The notes under the pieces are model-generated. The model made no database searches. It saw only the letters and a list, made by a program, of their open reading frames with translations, and was not told the origin of the DNA. Positions 1-12,743 of a stretch of 64,000 nucleotides of DNA are shown here, one piece after another. Each line of letters opens with the position of its first letter. The stretch's first letter is position 1. The translations under genes were made by a program, and so were the position numbers. The DNA is from Nautilus pompilius (lineage: Eukaryota; Mollusca; Cephalopoda; Nautilida; Nautilidae), in assembly GCA_018389105.1 (NCBI GenBank), contig JACATO010001115.1, positions 124,001-188,000 on the forward strand, read 5' to 3'.

Positions 1-2390
1 AAGAAATTATCAACTGAAACTAAATGTGTTAAGATTTGCTGATTATTTGTAATCAATAACATGCATGATCCAGAAGTTCAATCAGCATACAAAGGTGGGG
101 ACCAAATATTTAATTTATTTTAGCTTGTGTATAAATGCAGCATTTTGGTATGAAAAAAAAAGAAGCACTGCCTCAGCACCAGTAAACCTTTTTGACTACA
201 ATTCACCTGATAAATTTTTGAAATTACATTTTGTTTTACCTTGATAACTAAGGAAACACAGCTACTACATTTTATACAAGCTAAATCACAGATTTCTTTT
301 TACTAGAGCATGCAACAAAATCAATAAAAAATAACAATACTGTGGAATCAAAAATACTGTCACTTCGCTCATTTTTTACATCAACCCTGTGGAAGCTTTC
401 ATCAAAGTCCACGGTATTCCCAACAAAATGTTAAAATAAATACCAACCCAAATACTTTTTTTAATTTTTTTTGACTGAAATGAGCCAGATTCATGATTCC
501 TTGTGAAGTGACAAGTCTTTTCAAGTTCACTTTGGAGATTTCTCTTGATTATACATGAAATTTATCACAGTTAAACTGTGCTAAGCATTTTTAATGCTAC
601 ACCTTTGAGCCTTTGAATTGTGCTACTGATCTCATCTCAATCTTACATGTAAAAATATAGATTAAAAAAAACAAGTATTTTATAATTATCTTTCTAGCCT
701 ATATCATTTAATTTACTTTTAATATTACCAGTAAAATATAAACAAAATATTGTTTTAATCATCTAAAATGCATTAGAGATATTATCAAAATTTACTGAGA
801 TACAGTCTTAAATATCTACTGTCCACTGTCCCAATAATACATATCACAAAAAAAAAAAAGAAAAGAGTTCATTATTCAAAGTTTAAAAACTTGTTTTTTT
901 TTTTGCACCTTTCATTACATTATTAGAGCTGAATTGATGATGTATTAAAATTAATAGTAAATTAAAACTGCCTTGGGTACAGAAATGTAATTGCTATTGT
1001 ACTGCAGACAGAATATTTTAATAATGAAATACAACATAAAAAATTATTTGTCTTCAATGTTAGATCCATGAATCAATGGTTACAGTACCTATTCTCAAAA
1101 AAACACACTATTCAATTTTGATAGATATCTTGTACTTTAATTTCAGATTCACAAATTAAAGTATGGATATGAAACAATTTTAGATAGCCAAGATACTGTA
1201 AGCATTAAACAATGTTCTATTTTGCTTTTTTTTTTTAAATTTCTAAAATTGTTTTATAAGAAGGTAATGTGACCTTATAACCAGACCACCAGTAACCCAC
1301 ATAAAATGGATTTTGGTCCAATAGAGCATAATAGAAAAGAAACGTGTTACAAAATTTTTTTTTTTTTATTTAAATATATAAGCTATTTATTTGCCACTAG
1401 AACTAACTTGCTATTTCTTAATAAAACTTTTAATTTATCACAACACAATATGAAAAGTGGAACATTTTCTTATCTCAAATTATCCAAGCTCTCTGGTTTC
1501 TTTCCACATCTATAAACAAAGAGTTCTAGAAGGGATGTTTGCTTATGGCCTCCCCCACACAGTAGGTAAATGTGCAATCCCTTATCTAGGAATCTGCAAC
1601 CCCTTCCCCAACTCCCCCCCATCACTAGGGAAGCATATTTCAACAAGATGATTTCAAATCCAAGATGAAAGTGAAATATAACAAATGTTTTTCAGTACTT
1701 ATTATCTACTGAAGATATAAATATTTATTCTAACGACGACTAAGATTTAAAACAACTAGGATCTCAAGAGTTACTATTAAAATACTCACCTTTTGTTCTT
1801 CTTTTAATAAACACCTGACAAATCTGAACTTTTTACAATAGATTTTGGTTTCTTAAGTTGGGAAACAATGATAAAATTCAAAGAAATTCTTTTGTTTAAT
1901 TATATTACACCTCATTCAGTTATAGCATTCAAGTCTCTCGCCTCCTTGAATTATTAACAAAGGCACAATCAAAGTGCCCTAGAATTCTGAACTTAACACA
2001 GGCCTGCAAAATTTGGGTCATTGAAAATTGTTTGCAATGTTATAACTGGTTCTTATGTTATTTGGTGTGCTGATTTCAAATGTGACCACTTTTTCTCTAT
2101 CACGTAAGGATTTTTCACAAAGTGAATCCGAAAATATGGGGAGAGAGATTATTAATACGTATTCTGGTTGAAACATTTATTTGCAAAAAAATATATAGTC
2201 AACACTATTCTCACCACATTCACAAGTCCTTTTACAAGTCCTTACGCTGCCTTTTCCCGTTTTCCTCAAAGCTCCTTTTGGTACTTTTTCTCTTGTAGGC
2301 AGCTTGCAGCTATTCTATGTGCAGCATCCAACAGTAGTCCGCAATCTGCATTGGCGTTTCACATACTCTGGTATCTGTGTTCCATCTCCT
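1..2390. other. AT-rich non-coding DNA, no gene seen
   Basis: This stretch is AT-rich, with many homopolymer A and T runs and stops in all frames. I see no exon with splice sites and no recognisable protein family. It lies downstream of the minus-strand Smaug-like exons. It could therefore be 3' UTR, intron, or intergenic sequence, depending on where that gene ends. Confidence 0.5.
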
Positions 2391-3920
2391 TGATATCTTG
2401 AAGAAATTTTACCCCCTGCTCTTCACTCTAAGCAACAAGATTTTTGGGGAAGTAGTCTAAATGAGAATTCAGGAAGTGCACCTTCAAACTCATCGAACAA
2501 CCCAAGTCTTCAAATTTCATCAGCATGTTTTCCGCAATACACTTGAAGTTGGGGTCCTTATATTTCCCAAGAAATTTCTGTACAACTTCTTTGAAGCTTT
2601 CCAGCCTCTTTTTCAACTGTTTCCATTTTTGTTTCAAACACATCTTGATCATCTTTCAGAAGTATCCGAATATCTGGACTGAAAAGAAAACACCTTTTAC
2701 TTTTGCTTCTGACAGTCCTGGAAACTTGTTGCGCAGGTATTTAAAACACTCTCCTTTTGACAGAGCATTTACAAATTGTTTTATCAGTCCAAGCTTGATA
2801 TGAAGTGGAGGCAGGACAACTTTCCTTGGATCAACCAAACTTTCCTGTACTACATTTTTGCTTCCAAGTTCTAATTCTACCCTACACAGCCAGTCCTTTT
2901 TGATCCAGTGTTGGCCCCTCTCCCGGCTGTCTCATTCACACAAGCAGCAGGGATACTTGGTGTATCCACCCTGCTGTCCAAGAAGCATGGAAATTACTTT
3001 TAGATCGCTGCATATCGTCCATCCATGATCCTTGTATTTCAGTTCAGCGAGAATTAAGGCTAAATTCTCGTAGCATTATTTCAGATACACGGAATGCCCT
3101 ACTGGTACTGAAGCGTACTTGCTGCCATTATGGAGAAGCACTGCTTTGAGGCTTCTTTTTGACGAGTCAATAAAGAGCCTCCACTCGTTTTTCTGTATCT
3201 TAAACCTCTCGATTACTCCAGGGACACTGCTACAGTAAACCAGGTCACCTTAAGAAAAGTATGGAATGAAATAGTTTTCTCTATTTCTAAACAATGAGAA
3301 AGAGGTACCATGGGCCAAAGCATTCTTTTCCTTTAACCTAGAGCCTAACAGTTCTGCTGCATCTTTAGGAAGACCCAAGTCTAAATCATTCAATTCAAGC
3401 TGTGAAAAAAGTTGGGGCTTGCTGCTGCCTGAAACATCGTGAAAATCCTCATCAGAATCCTGGCCTTCTTTTCCAGAGTCTTCAGGCGTGTCTTCTAGTT
3501 TTTCTGGAGGTAAAGGTACTGGTATACCTGGGCCATGAGGTACAGGGCATATTGCCGATGAGAGGTTCGGATAGAAAATTTCTTTCTTATTTTTTAGATT
3601 GAAACCCTGTATGTTACACAAACAAAAGTAATAGTCATCACTGATTTCGTGGTTCCCTTCAGATCATAGGGATCCCAAAACGGAAAGATTTTTTCTTACC
3701 TTGAGACCACTGTCGGAGTTCTTCCACACAAATAGAACACTTTATGAGAGGCCCAGGACTTATCCTGGTCACCAAGTTTCACACCAAAATACGCATAATA
3801 CACTTCCTTAACAAAGTCTGTAATGTTTCTTTGCTGTTTCTTCACTACAAAATTCCCACAAATGTAACAAAAGTTATCAGGTACATTAAGACAACCCCTT
3901 GCAGCCATTTTGTACACTTA
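2390..3920 (-). pseudogene. Decayed multicopy transposon-like protein gene
   Basis: Read on the minus strand, several broken frames line up in order as one long protein. About 3917-3700 gives an N-terminal zinc-ribbon-like part (CYICG, then WASHKVFYLCG). About 3470-3250 gives an ELNDLDLGLPKDAAELLGSRLKEKN-like segment ending near NYFIPYFS. About 2838-2660 gives PPLHIKLGLIKQFVNAL. About 2650-2428 gives SLKVHFLNSHLDYFPKNL. I recognise this motif series from a multicopy protein family found in many arthropod and mollusc genomes. It is probably of mobile-element origin, although I know no firm function. The frames are interrupted by stops and shifts, so this copy is dead. Its exact ends were not resolved. 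Confidence 0.7.
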
Positions 3921-4898
3921 TAAACAGAAGAAAACCACTAAGGAAAAAGGAGAAAAAAGTAAACTTCTGCAGAAATGACAGGTCTGGAAAAGTACACTGG
4001 TTATGACAAAGCCTTCTCACACAAAGATCTAATCACAACTAAGTCCAAGTAGGGAATGCGGAAGGGGGGGGGCAAAAGAGTAAGTAAAAAAGTAAAAAGA
4101 AAAATTAATTATAATTTTTTGTTTAGAAGCTTAATACAGTGATTCTGGAGATATTGAAATCGAAAATTTGAGTTTGTGGGAAAATGGTATGTGATGGAAT
4201 TTTTTAAACTATAAAGCAGCACCAAAAAATCTAAGTTTTCGGACAATTTTTCCATTGCAGGCCTGTGTTATCATTGTGTATTTACCATTTGGTAAATAAA
4301 TGTTAACTTTTTTATTAGGATTTTTCCCTGAAGTATAATCTCATTTGCCAGTTTTACCCAAATAGATATGCTGGGACAACCCCATCCTAGAAATAAAGTA
4401 CTAAGAAAAAATATTCATTAACAAAGTAACAGTAGCAAGTCGGATTTAAGATGATGTCAATACTAAAAAGAAACACAAAAAGGCAAATTTGTACAGTTCA
4501 CTCAGAGAGAATTTGAAAAATGACTCGAATTACAGATTAGTTTCAATCATGACACAATAATAGGGCTTAGTTTTTTTTCAACAGACTGAACATACTAGGC
4601 CACTTACATGTTCTAAAGAATAAACAATGACACTAAACATCAAAGATACTAAACTTCAGTTGTATCCAGCTACATAAAAAAAAATTAACTATGCCTAAAA
4701 GTCCCATTCACAAACAGTTAAGCTTTCTTTATAAATACATATTTTTATACATACTGTCATCAAAATAATTTTTTGTAATTAAAAGAGCAAACAAGCAAAT
4801 TAGGAGCAGAACAATTTATATCAAACATAACAAGGACAGGTGTAGACTACATGTAGAGTAATTCAGCTTTAAAAAAATGGAGCAAGTTATCACCAACA

Positions 4899-4957
4899 TT
4901 AAATGAGAGAAGGTAACTGTTCAACAAGGCCTGGCAGTTCCTCCCTCTGTAGTAAAC
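4899..4957 (-). CDS. Candidate terminal coding exon of the Smaug-like gene
   Basis: On the minus strand a TTTGACAG acceptor is followed by an 18-residue reading (LLQREELPGLVEQLPSLI) and a TAA stop. The first two bases complete the split glycine codon left by the phase-1 donor of the upstream exon at 7168. Joining the two gives an 86-residue protein. The composition (acidic, Leu-rich, helix-like) looks coding, but the segment is short and the pyrimidine tract is weak. Animal Smaug/SAMD4 proteins are several hundred residues long and continue past this junction. This would therefore be an alternative terminal exon, a small Smaug-N-terminus-only gene, or chance. Confidence 0.4.
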
Positions 4958-7167
4958 CTGTCAAACATGCAAAATTAAATAGAGTTATTAGTTATGTCTA
5001 AGCTACTAATGATTTAATCTAAACTTGTAGGAAATATTATGAAATCTATTTCTTCTGATGGCTTCAAGTTTAACAAAACTAGGACCCTTGTCTCCATGTG
5101 TCACACAGTGACTAATAGTAATGCAGTTGACTCTTTTTTAGGGACTTGACATGAAATTCAAAAAAATCTAAAAAATAAAATCAGTAATTTTCTAGACTTA
5201 TGGATTAAGACATTTTCATGAAATATTATTAACACTGCTGCTGCTTTATCAAACAATTTTTTGACTTAAAACCTCCATACTCTAAAAATTCATAAGATCA
5301 GGGCATTAAAAGTTATTCATCACAAAGTCAATGTTCAATACAATTAACATGACCAAGCCAACTACTGTTCCTACCTATCAACAACAACAAAAAAGTTTGT
5401 CCATCAATAAAAATCTTATTTTAAAAATCAACTCTAGTAAAATAAAGCAGCAGGTATTTATTTGCTACTTTTGCTAAAGAAGTGAGCATCCATCTGGTCT
5501 ATCCTTAATTTTAAAAAATTTTTTTTAAATATTTGCATTTTCCACTTCCACTATGAGAAGTTTCTTATTTATTCAAGGATCAGCAGTCGTGTTGTGCCTC
5601 CAGGTGTTTTTAAAAATCTCAATCATGTCACTAGGAAAACACCTGTAGGCCAAAATGGACAACCAAAACTCTCTGCAGTCTTTAATTGTGACTACAGACA
5701 GGTATCACCCACCACCTTGGTTAGCCTGCATCAAACTTTTCTTTCAAGATAAGCGTTATATATTAATTCATTAGTTTCATTGTTTTAGTGTTAGTTTTTT
5801 TAAAATTCAATATTTACTATTACTTCAAGGAAAATACTAGGTTTCAAGAAAATGGAACAAGCATTATTTAAGAATGAATTCAAACATCACTATCTAAGTT
5901 TTTCTGTCTTGCAGACCCGTGTTGAGTAAAAATAGACAGCACAAATACAAAGCTATGTTGTCAGGTTTACTTTTCATTTTTGGAATTATGTATTTTAGGA
6001 AAAGAAAACTGAGTTTTGTCACTATTTGGGCCTGTTTCCTTATTTCAGTTCAGTACCAACACTGGTACATTCTAAACCAGAGTCGACACACAGACTATTG
6101 GGATTCAGAAATCCAAACAGCACACAGGCCAAAGCAACAGGTAGTCTTCCCCCAAACAAGCAGTTCAAACCAATCTACTCAGGATTGATTTCTCACTCAC
6201 TGCCTTCTACTAAATGATTAAACCAGTTTGGATGTTTTTAACTTTCACCTTTATGCATTATGAAAAAGATAATTAGTAAACCTTTAATTTTTTGAGATTT
6301 ACGTTAAATTTCTTTTTTCCATGATAAAAAGTTTAAAACAATTTTAAAATTCTCTAAATATATTTAATGATTTGATCTTGGTCAGAAGGAGAGAGAAAAT
6401 ATGAAGTTTGTATTTAATAAGTAGACTAAATAGATAAAAATTACATATAGAAATTTATTTACTGCTCAGTTTTAAGTAGGCATAGATCTTTGATCAGTTT
6501 TAATAAAAGATCTTTTCTATACTATTGCTAGCAACAAAATATAGGAATGCATCAAGCAATTAAGAATTTAATTTGTGTTAATTTTTTTTTTAAAAAATCT
6601 TAATGTCAATAAATATAATGCATGTGGAGTGTTTGCACATTAGTCTAATAGTGGAAAGAAATCATTTGTTAGTTTTGAATAGCAAATAATAAAGTTTTAA
6701 AACAGAAATTAAATTTTAAATTGGAAATAAAAACTTGAAACAAAAATTATATATATATATATGAACTAACTTCAATGCAACAGAAATATTTTAAGTTGCA
6801 TTCTCGATATTATTTTCGATTTTCTAATTTTGTGGTTTGTCCGAAAACAATGAAGTCGTCGTCTATCTCGCTAATGGGAAAAACGTTTAAACCAAACCAC
6901 CTGGAAAGGGTGAAGCAGGAGGAGAGAATGTGGCTGTAGTAGCAGCAGCCAGATGAACGATGATCTAGTCTCGGAGAAATGACATGATGATGAGAAACAA
7001 ACGCCCTAAAAAAAAATGCTGGCCATGGACCTAGATTTAGGTTGGTCTGTTGCCATGACTAAGATTAGGAGAATTTCGACACGGAATATAAAAGTTTTTT
7101 TTGTTGTTGTTGTCGTTTTAAAGGGACGGCGGGAGCTCGACGTGTGTGTGTGTTTCTGGGAACTTAC

Positions 7168-7369
7168 CTGGGTCGTTGGCCTCTTCTTCTAAGCGACGAG
7201 TCTCCGCCGAAGTACCCTGCTCGAGCACCTGGGCCAGGAATTTCGCCTGGGTGGGGGTAGTCCTCTTGAGCAGGGAATACAGGGCCACTGTCTGCTCGCA
7301 CTCACTCCAATTCTTGAACCACTTCGAAACGAAGTTCACCTGTTCCTTAAACATATTATTGGACTTCAT
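7168..7369 (-). CDS. First coding exon of a Smaug/SAMD4-like protein
   Basis: The minus-strand reading from ATG at 7369 gives 67 codons plus one base, ending at a strong GTAAGT donor (intron starts 7167). The sequence matches the N-terminal region of the animal Smaug/SAMD4 family: the VSKWFKNWSECEQTVALYSL segment, then LLKRTTPTQAKFL and LEEEANDPG. In known Smaug proteins this region precedes the PHAT and SAM domains used in mRNA binding and translational repression. Those domains are not visible in this window. Met6 (codon at 7352-7354, MFKEQV) aligns better with the family start than Met1, so either could be used. The remaining exons either lie beyond the left edge or are represented by the short candidate exon at 4899-4957. 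Confidence 0.75.
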
Positions 7370-8768
7370 GTCTGCTACCTGCTTGTCCCGCCCGCGCGCT
7401 GACGAACAACAATTTGTCGTCAGTCTACGACATTCTGTCGGCTGTTCATATTATTATTATTATTATTATTATTGTCGTCGTCGTCGCTTCTTTATCCGCT
7501 GCTTCTCCTTCTTCAGACTTGTTTTCTCATTCGAGTTTGACCTCTACTGGACATCGTATTTTGAACGCGAAGGTTTGGTGGGGGGGGCTGGTGGTGGGAA
7601 GAGGGAGAGGGAGAGAGAGGTCGTGTCTCAGCTGTTGGAAAAAGGAAAAAAAAAAAGAAAAAAGGAAGTTAGTTGGAAAGGTGAAACGTGAGAGAGTAAT
7701 GCGTCTATTCCATAAATAACAACAAATACGAAACTGCGTCTACGCCGCCGCCCGTCTCTCCTCCTCTTTTTTTGTTTGTTTTGTTGTCCATCCCCCTCTC
7801 GGACGGACGTTAAGGCGAAAATATCGCCGGAGAGGCTCCGCTGTTATTAGAGAGGAGGAAATCAATCAATCAATCAATCCCCTCTCCGCCACCGGCGGGC
7901 GAGCAAAGAAAGAAACTAACAACAACAACAATAATAATAAAACAAAAGGGTGGACATGGTCGTGAGCAATATGCTCGGCTGGGCCCCGCGCCGCGCTGCC
8001 GTACCTGGTGAATGTCGACAGCCACCCGACCGACCGCGCCGGGTTTCTCTTTTGTCCGCCCCCAACCCCGCCGGAACTCCTACGTACGATCGAACTTGGG
8101 GCCGGCTCAGTCTGTCTTTTCTCCCCCCCCCCCACCACCACCTTTTTTTTTTTTTTTTTTTTTTTTTAGCAACCATATACGGACGGCGGCGGCGGTAGCG
8201 CGGATGATCTACTCTCCTCCTCCTAACAACAACAGAAAATCCGGCGGGGTCCGTGACCGAACTGTCGCTCTGGCCCGCCGGCGGCTCGAAAATACTCACC
8301 TACTCATTCACGCTTCTCCAGCCATCTGAACACAGCTCCGGGGTCGAGCAGCCTCCACAGCCTTATTTTGGTTCCACATGTTGTAAGGGGGCCCCGGCGG
8401 TGACGTCACCGCGAATGGCGGGGTTGTGTTATGCCGCCCGTGCGGAATGGCGGCCGCTGTCCGCCCTGACGACTGATAATGAACACGGCAAACACCCAAA
8501 ATGTACGCGCGTACAGCGAAACGTTTTCACTGAAGCAGATCGTCCGTGGAGAGTTCCAGCTGAACCCAACCGGCGGGCGTCGTAGCGAAAGCGGCTGGGA
8601 TCCTAAACAATGAATTTATATTCTGTGGCGCCAAACGCCGATGAGACAGCATTAAATGGAAAAGAAAAACAACAAACAACAACAACCAACAACAAAACAA
8701 AAACAAAACACAAAAAAAAAACATGAAGAAAGTTTCTTTTAAAGTTTGTGAAACTTTCTACAAAAGTG

Positions 8769-8800
<32 letters not shown>
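8769..8800. repeat. (TA)n(TG)n microsatellite
   Basis: A short TATATA tract runs into about a dozen TG units. It lies at the distal edge of the CpG-rich promoter region. Confidence 0.9.
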
Positions 8801-9005
8801 CACTCCTCACGTACATAGGGTCTCTTCTTCGTACGAGCGGGCGTCTCCAGAATCTTCACGAGGAAAAACTCTTCCCCCCCCTCCATCTAAAAATGGAAAA
8901 TCGTGACAATTTTTCCAAGAAGGAAACTTCATTACACCCAGGTGACAGAATTGAGCGGAGCACCCTATTTTCTTTTGGCAGTGGGAAGATGATTTCCCCC
9001 CCCCC

Positions 9006-9026
9006 ACACACACACACACACACACA
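9006..9026. repeat. (CA)n microsatellite
   Basis: A run of CA units follows a C-homopolymer. It lies close to the TG tract at 8769-8800 and in the opposite phase. Confidence 0.9.
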
Positions 9027-9659
9027 AAAAAAGAGAGAAGTTTTTCGAAACATTCAGGATTTAGTTAAAATCGGATTTAACGAACTGTCCGTACCATTCC
9101 AGGAGTCCGGTTACCTTTTTTCACGCGCCCGGTGTCTATCCTACCCTCCCCTCCCCTTCCTCTCTGTCTGTCTCTACATGGAGTGTTCACGTACAGACCT
9201 GCGAATAAACCGAACCGTCTACTGAGCAGTAACTCGGCTACACCTAACTTATGTGTGTAGAGAGAGAGAGACAGAGTAAAATATGGCGAATTACATCATT
9301 GCCAGACGTTCTGTTTCAAAAATAAAGATATGAAAAGAGAGAAGAACAACAAACAGAATAAGAATTGGAAAAAAAACAGAGAGAATGTATTCGACAATAA
9401 AAGGCGGCTTAAGTCACGAATGGAGTTAATTAAGTCAGATTACTTCGTTAACGCTTGGTTGTTTCCTGTGGTAAATGATGCAAATTATTCTTATCTTCAA
9501 AGTGAAGTTTGAATGTTGGCAATCACTGATATAGTAATGCTTTTTATTTAAATTATTTATACAAAAAAAAAGAGGGAGGAATAATCAAAAATCTACTCTA
9601 ATGGGTGCGTTCCCTGGCAGCTACACAAACTAGTAGTAATCATCACTCCTCGAGACAGA

Positions 9660-9790
9660 CAACAGAAACGGGCTGTTCACGAATTGCATGCGAACACCTG
9701 GGTGAGTGAGGTTACCCAACAGAACCCGAGACGTACGTCGACCGGGATTCCAAATGTCATCTTTAAACTGTAATAATCCCGCAGCCCAAC
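9660..9790 (+). repeat. CpG-rich copy of a dispersed repeat
   Basis: The segment contains TTCACGAATTGCATGCGAAC and, further on, a CCGGGATTCCAAATGTCA-like tail. A diverged copy of both landmarks, in the same order, occurs at about 13,545-13,685, where most CpGs are changed to TpG or CpA. I recognise no named family. It is probably a short interspersed or MITE-like repeat. Confidence 0.5.
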
Positions 9791-9799
9791 CAACCACTG

Positions 9800-12500
9800 A
9801 GTAAATCGTATGTGACTACCACACAAAGGTATTTACCATTACTAGTTTGAATATAGATGGATGGTATGAAAAGTCCTCCTCGAATCGATATGGCTTTACT
9901 TACTGTCATGGTCAGAGACAGGTATTTATATTAACAAAAATATATATTCATATTCTAATATTTCAATGATGACACAATTCTAAAAAAAAAAAAATAGTAG
10001 AGAAAAACAAGTTTTGGTGATGCTTTTGTACCATATCTACTTAAATTATTTTAAGTTCGTATATCTATTTGACTTACCTGGAATTTCACGGTATTAACTC
10101 GCAACGGTTACCTCCCTTACCATTATGGTCTGACATAAAATCACATTCTAAAGTATAAGAAACTATTAATCGAATGTCAGATGCCAACAAACATGGGATG
10201 GAGGTAGAGAGATTTAAAAAAAAAAAAAAAACCAGCAGCAGCCCTGTTCATTTTGATTTTTACCCAGGAGCAAAATAGTTTCCTTTTTCAAAGATTAAAA
10301 AAAAAATCTAAAAATTTACTTTGCATCAAAATTAATAAAGATTCTTTCAGGAAGAAAAAAAAAGTGTATGTAATGAAAAGCAAGCAAGCATTTGAAATTG
10401 ATATTTTACTACTAAGTGGTACAGTGTTATTGTATTGGCAGAGAATGCCTAAAATATACATCATTACCTGCAATGTTTTATTCAAATGTACATATCACGA
10501 TTCTTTAAAAACTGATTCTTGAATAAAAGCCTCCACGTCACCTTGGCACAAACAATGTACGAGTTCTTAACAGCTTTTCAGAGCCCCACATTGAGATGTG
10601 ATGGCTAATGGTACATTTCCTTATAAAGTCTAAAGGATCTTTACCTGCACACTTGTTTCTCTTCAGAAATGGTTTCAAGTTTAACAAAAAAACACTTTAA
10701 TGAATTAGTTTTCATAAATAATGTTGATCAAAGTTATCTGGGTTAAAACATTGCCTCATGCCATCATATATACTAAAGTAATAGTCACTTCAAAGGGCAG
10801 GTGATACTCAGAACAATAAACACATTTTAGATTATCTGATATGGTCTTTTGAATTCAAACAGTAAAATCAAGATTTCTAAATTCTCTTCACAATAGCCAT
10901 AAATGTATTTTAGCAGTTTCTTGTTTTAGCCATTTCTGTAAAAATTTTAGTGTTTATTTTTTTTTAAATATATTCAATGATACTATATAGTAGTTTATTT
11001 TTTTTTTCCTCTCAATTTAAATGTACAAAGTGGGCAAATATTCATAGCAATTTTACTTTGGTACCTTTTATCTTACAAGCTGTTAACTAAAATATAGTAA
11101 TCAAAAGCAGATACTTTTCATTTATAAAACATCACATGCTTACAAATCGGTTAAAATAATGCTGTAGTATATCTATTTTTTTAAACAATGTACTTTGACC
11201 CAAGTTAGTGTTGCAGTGGCAAAACAGTACTTTATCTGGCAGAAAACTTGAAATTCAGCTACAATGAATGAATTTTAAAATTCTGATTTGTAGTAGTGAA
11301 AATTTGCAAACTGACGATGTTATAAAAATTAAATGCTTTTGTCTATACAAGTTACATTCATCACTAAAAGAAACATTGGCAATTTATTGTAGGTTTGTAG
11401 AGGCTAATAATTTCCTTTTAATTTTTTAGAGATACTTCTCTAGTTAACATAGCTGGATTAGGATAAACTTATTTCACATTTCATGACCTTCAACAGTGTA
11501 CATCTTTCATGTTTGATTATCAATCTCAAAATGGGTATGCTTAGTTTAGAAATTTTGTTTAAGCAATCACTGAGTGAAAAAATTGCTGGTTGTTACTAGT
11601 TTCTTATTTTTCCTCACCAGTTCTCCATTTTTCTGAAGGATCACTCGGCTACACCAATCAAGTGCTCTACTGTCATAATCTAAAGTTGTTTATCCTTGTG
11701 AATTCACAATTCATTAAATTTCTGTAGTAGTTATAATTCATACTCCATCAAAAATAAATAAAATTTTGCAAGTTGATTTATAAAATAAAAATTGTAATAC
11801 TCTAAAAAAAATAAAATAAAAAAGTAGTTTATTTTCTAATTCTAACAATAATGCCAAAAAAAATTATTGCAAATTCAAACCTCACCAATGGACAGGACAG
11901 GTTGAACCATAAAATAACTTACAATCTCCAAATTGTTTAAGTCATCATGGCTTAAGGGTGACAACTTTTAGATTTAGATGATCTCTCTCTCTCTCTAGTG
12001 GATAAGTCCATCCAAACTTTCCTTCACCATTATCTATCTCCAAACTAAGAGACTGGCATACAAGCCACCATCAATGCTTTTTTCTGAGAAGGAAATTGTA
12101 ATTTTTTTTTTTTTTTTAAATGTTATTAAGAAGTAATAAACAAAAGTTAACCAATGATATTTTGATTAGTAAGAATTGAAAGGTTTGGGATTATTAGCTT
12201 GTTATTTTAGCCAAATTTATTTTGTAAAATTATTTACAAGTGAACCTTATAAAAGAAGTGTGTTGCACAAACCCCATCCATCATAATTTATTTGACATTA
12301 TGCAGACTCAAAACTAAATACTTAAAATTGGTATTAATAATGTATATATACACATCATGAAAAACCATGATTAATCTTATGAAGATTTATTTTTATATAA
12401 TTTAACTGATCTCTTTATTCTGAGAAGAAAAAAAATAGAGTGAAGGCACTAGGTAGGAAGCTGAAAGTAATTAGACTTCAGCACCCTGACTGACTTTTCA
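9800..12500. other. Intergenic AT-rich DNA, no gene seen
   Basis: This is the stretch between the CpG-rich Smaug-like promoter and the 3' end of SYVN1. It has short AT runs, a CT microsatellite near 11,980, and no splice-bounded open frame or recognised domain. The extreme 3' UTR of SYVN1 may extend into its right edge: the reverse complement of AATAAA occurs near 12,525. Confidence 0.5.
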
Positions 12501-12743
12501 GGAATGGGAAGTAACAAATCAACACTTTATTTAAAACAACTGCCCCAAACCGGTTCTTAAACGTCACATTCCTGGCTGTACACATACACTGTCACTGTAG
12601 CTCCAGGAGTCCATGTAAAAACTTAAAAGTCCATTTTCTGTGCAGAACTATATAAACAAGAATTTCTCACAAACTGCATATATCCTTGAAATGATAAACA
12701 GATCATATGGTTTGAGTACCAGTTCTATACAAAATTTAAAGCA

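Larger units (their letters stand above)
7370..9250. promoter_or_regulatory. CpG-rich promoter region of the Smaug-like gene
   Basis: GC- and CpG-rich DNA surrounds and extends upstream of the minus-strand Smaug-like first exon, in contrast to the AT-rich flanks. It holds a perfect palindromic cAMP-response-element octamer at 8401-8408 (TGACGTCA), trinucleotide runs (TTA/GTC near 7450-7485), poly-T at about 8142-8167, and TG/CA microsatellites. I saw no plus-strand exon starting here, so I assign it to the minus-strand gene. The reading frames in this stretch are low-complexity shadows. Transcription start sites cannot be placed from sequence alone. Confidence 0.55.

Noticed and set aside
5919..6188. 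89-codon plus-strand open frame
   Set aside because: No recognised family, no splice partners and a composition expected in AT-rich DNA. Kept out of the gene list.
7866..8329. Overlapping open frames on both strands in the CpG-rich region
   Set aside because: They consist of Pro/Arg/Gly-rich and homopolymer translations (poly-Lys, poly-Phe) from GC-rich and poly-T DNA, with no splice logic or conserved motif.
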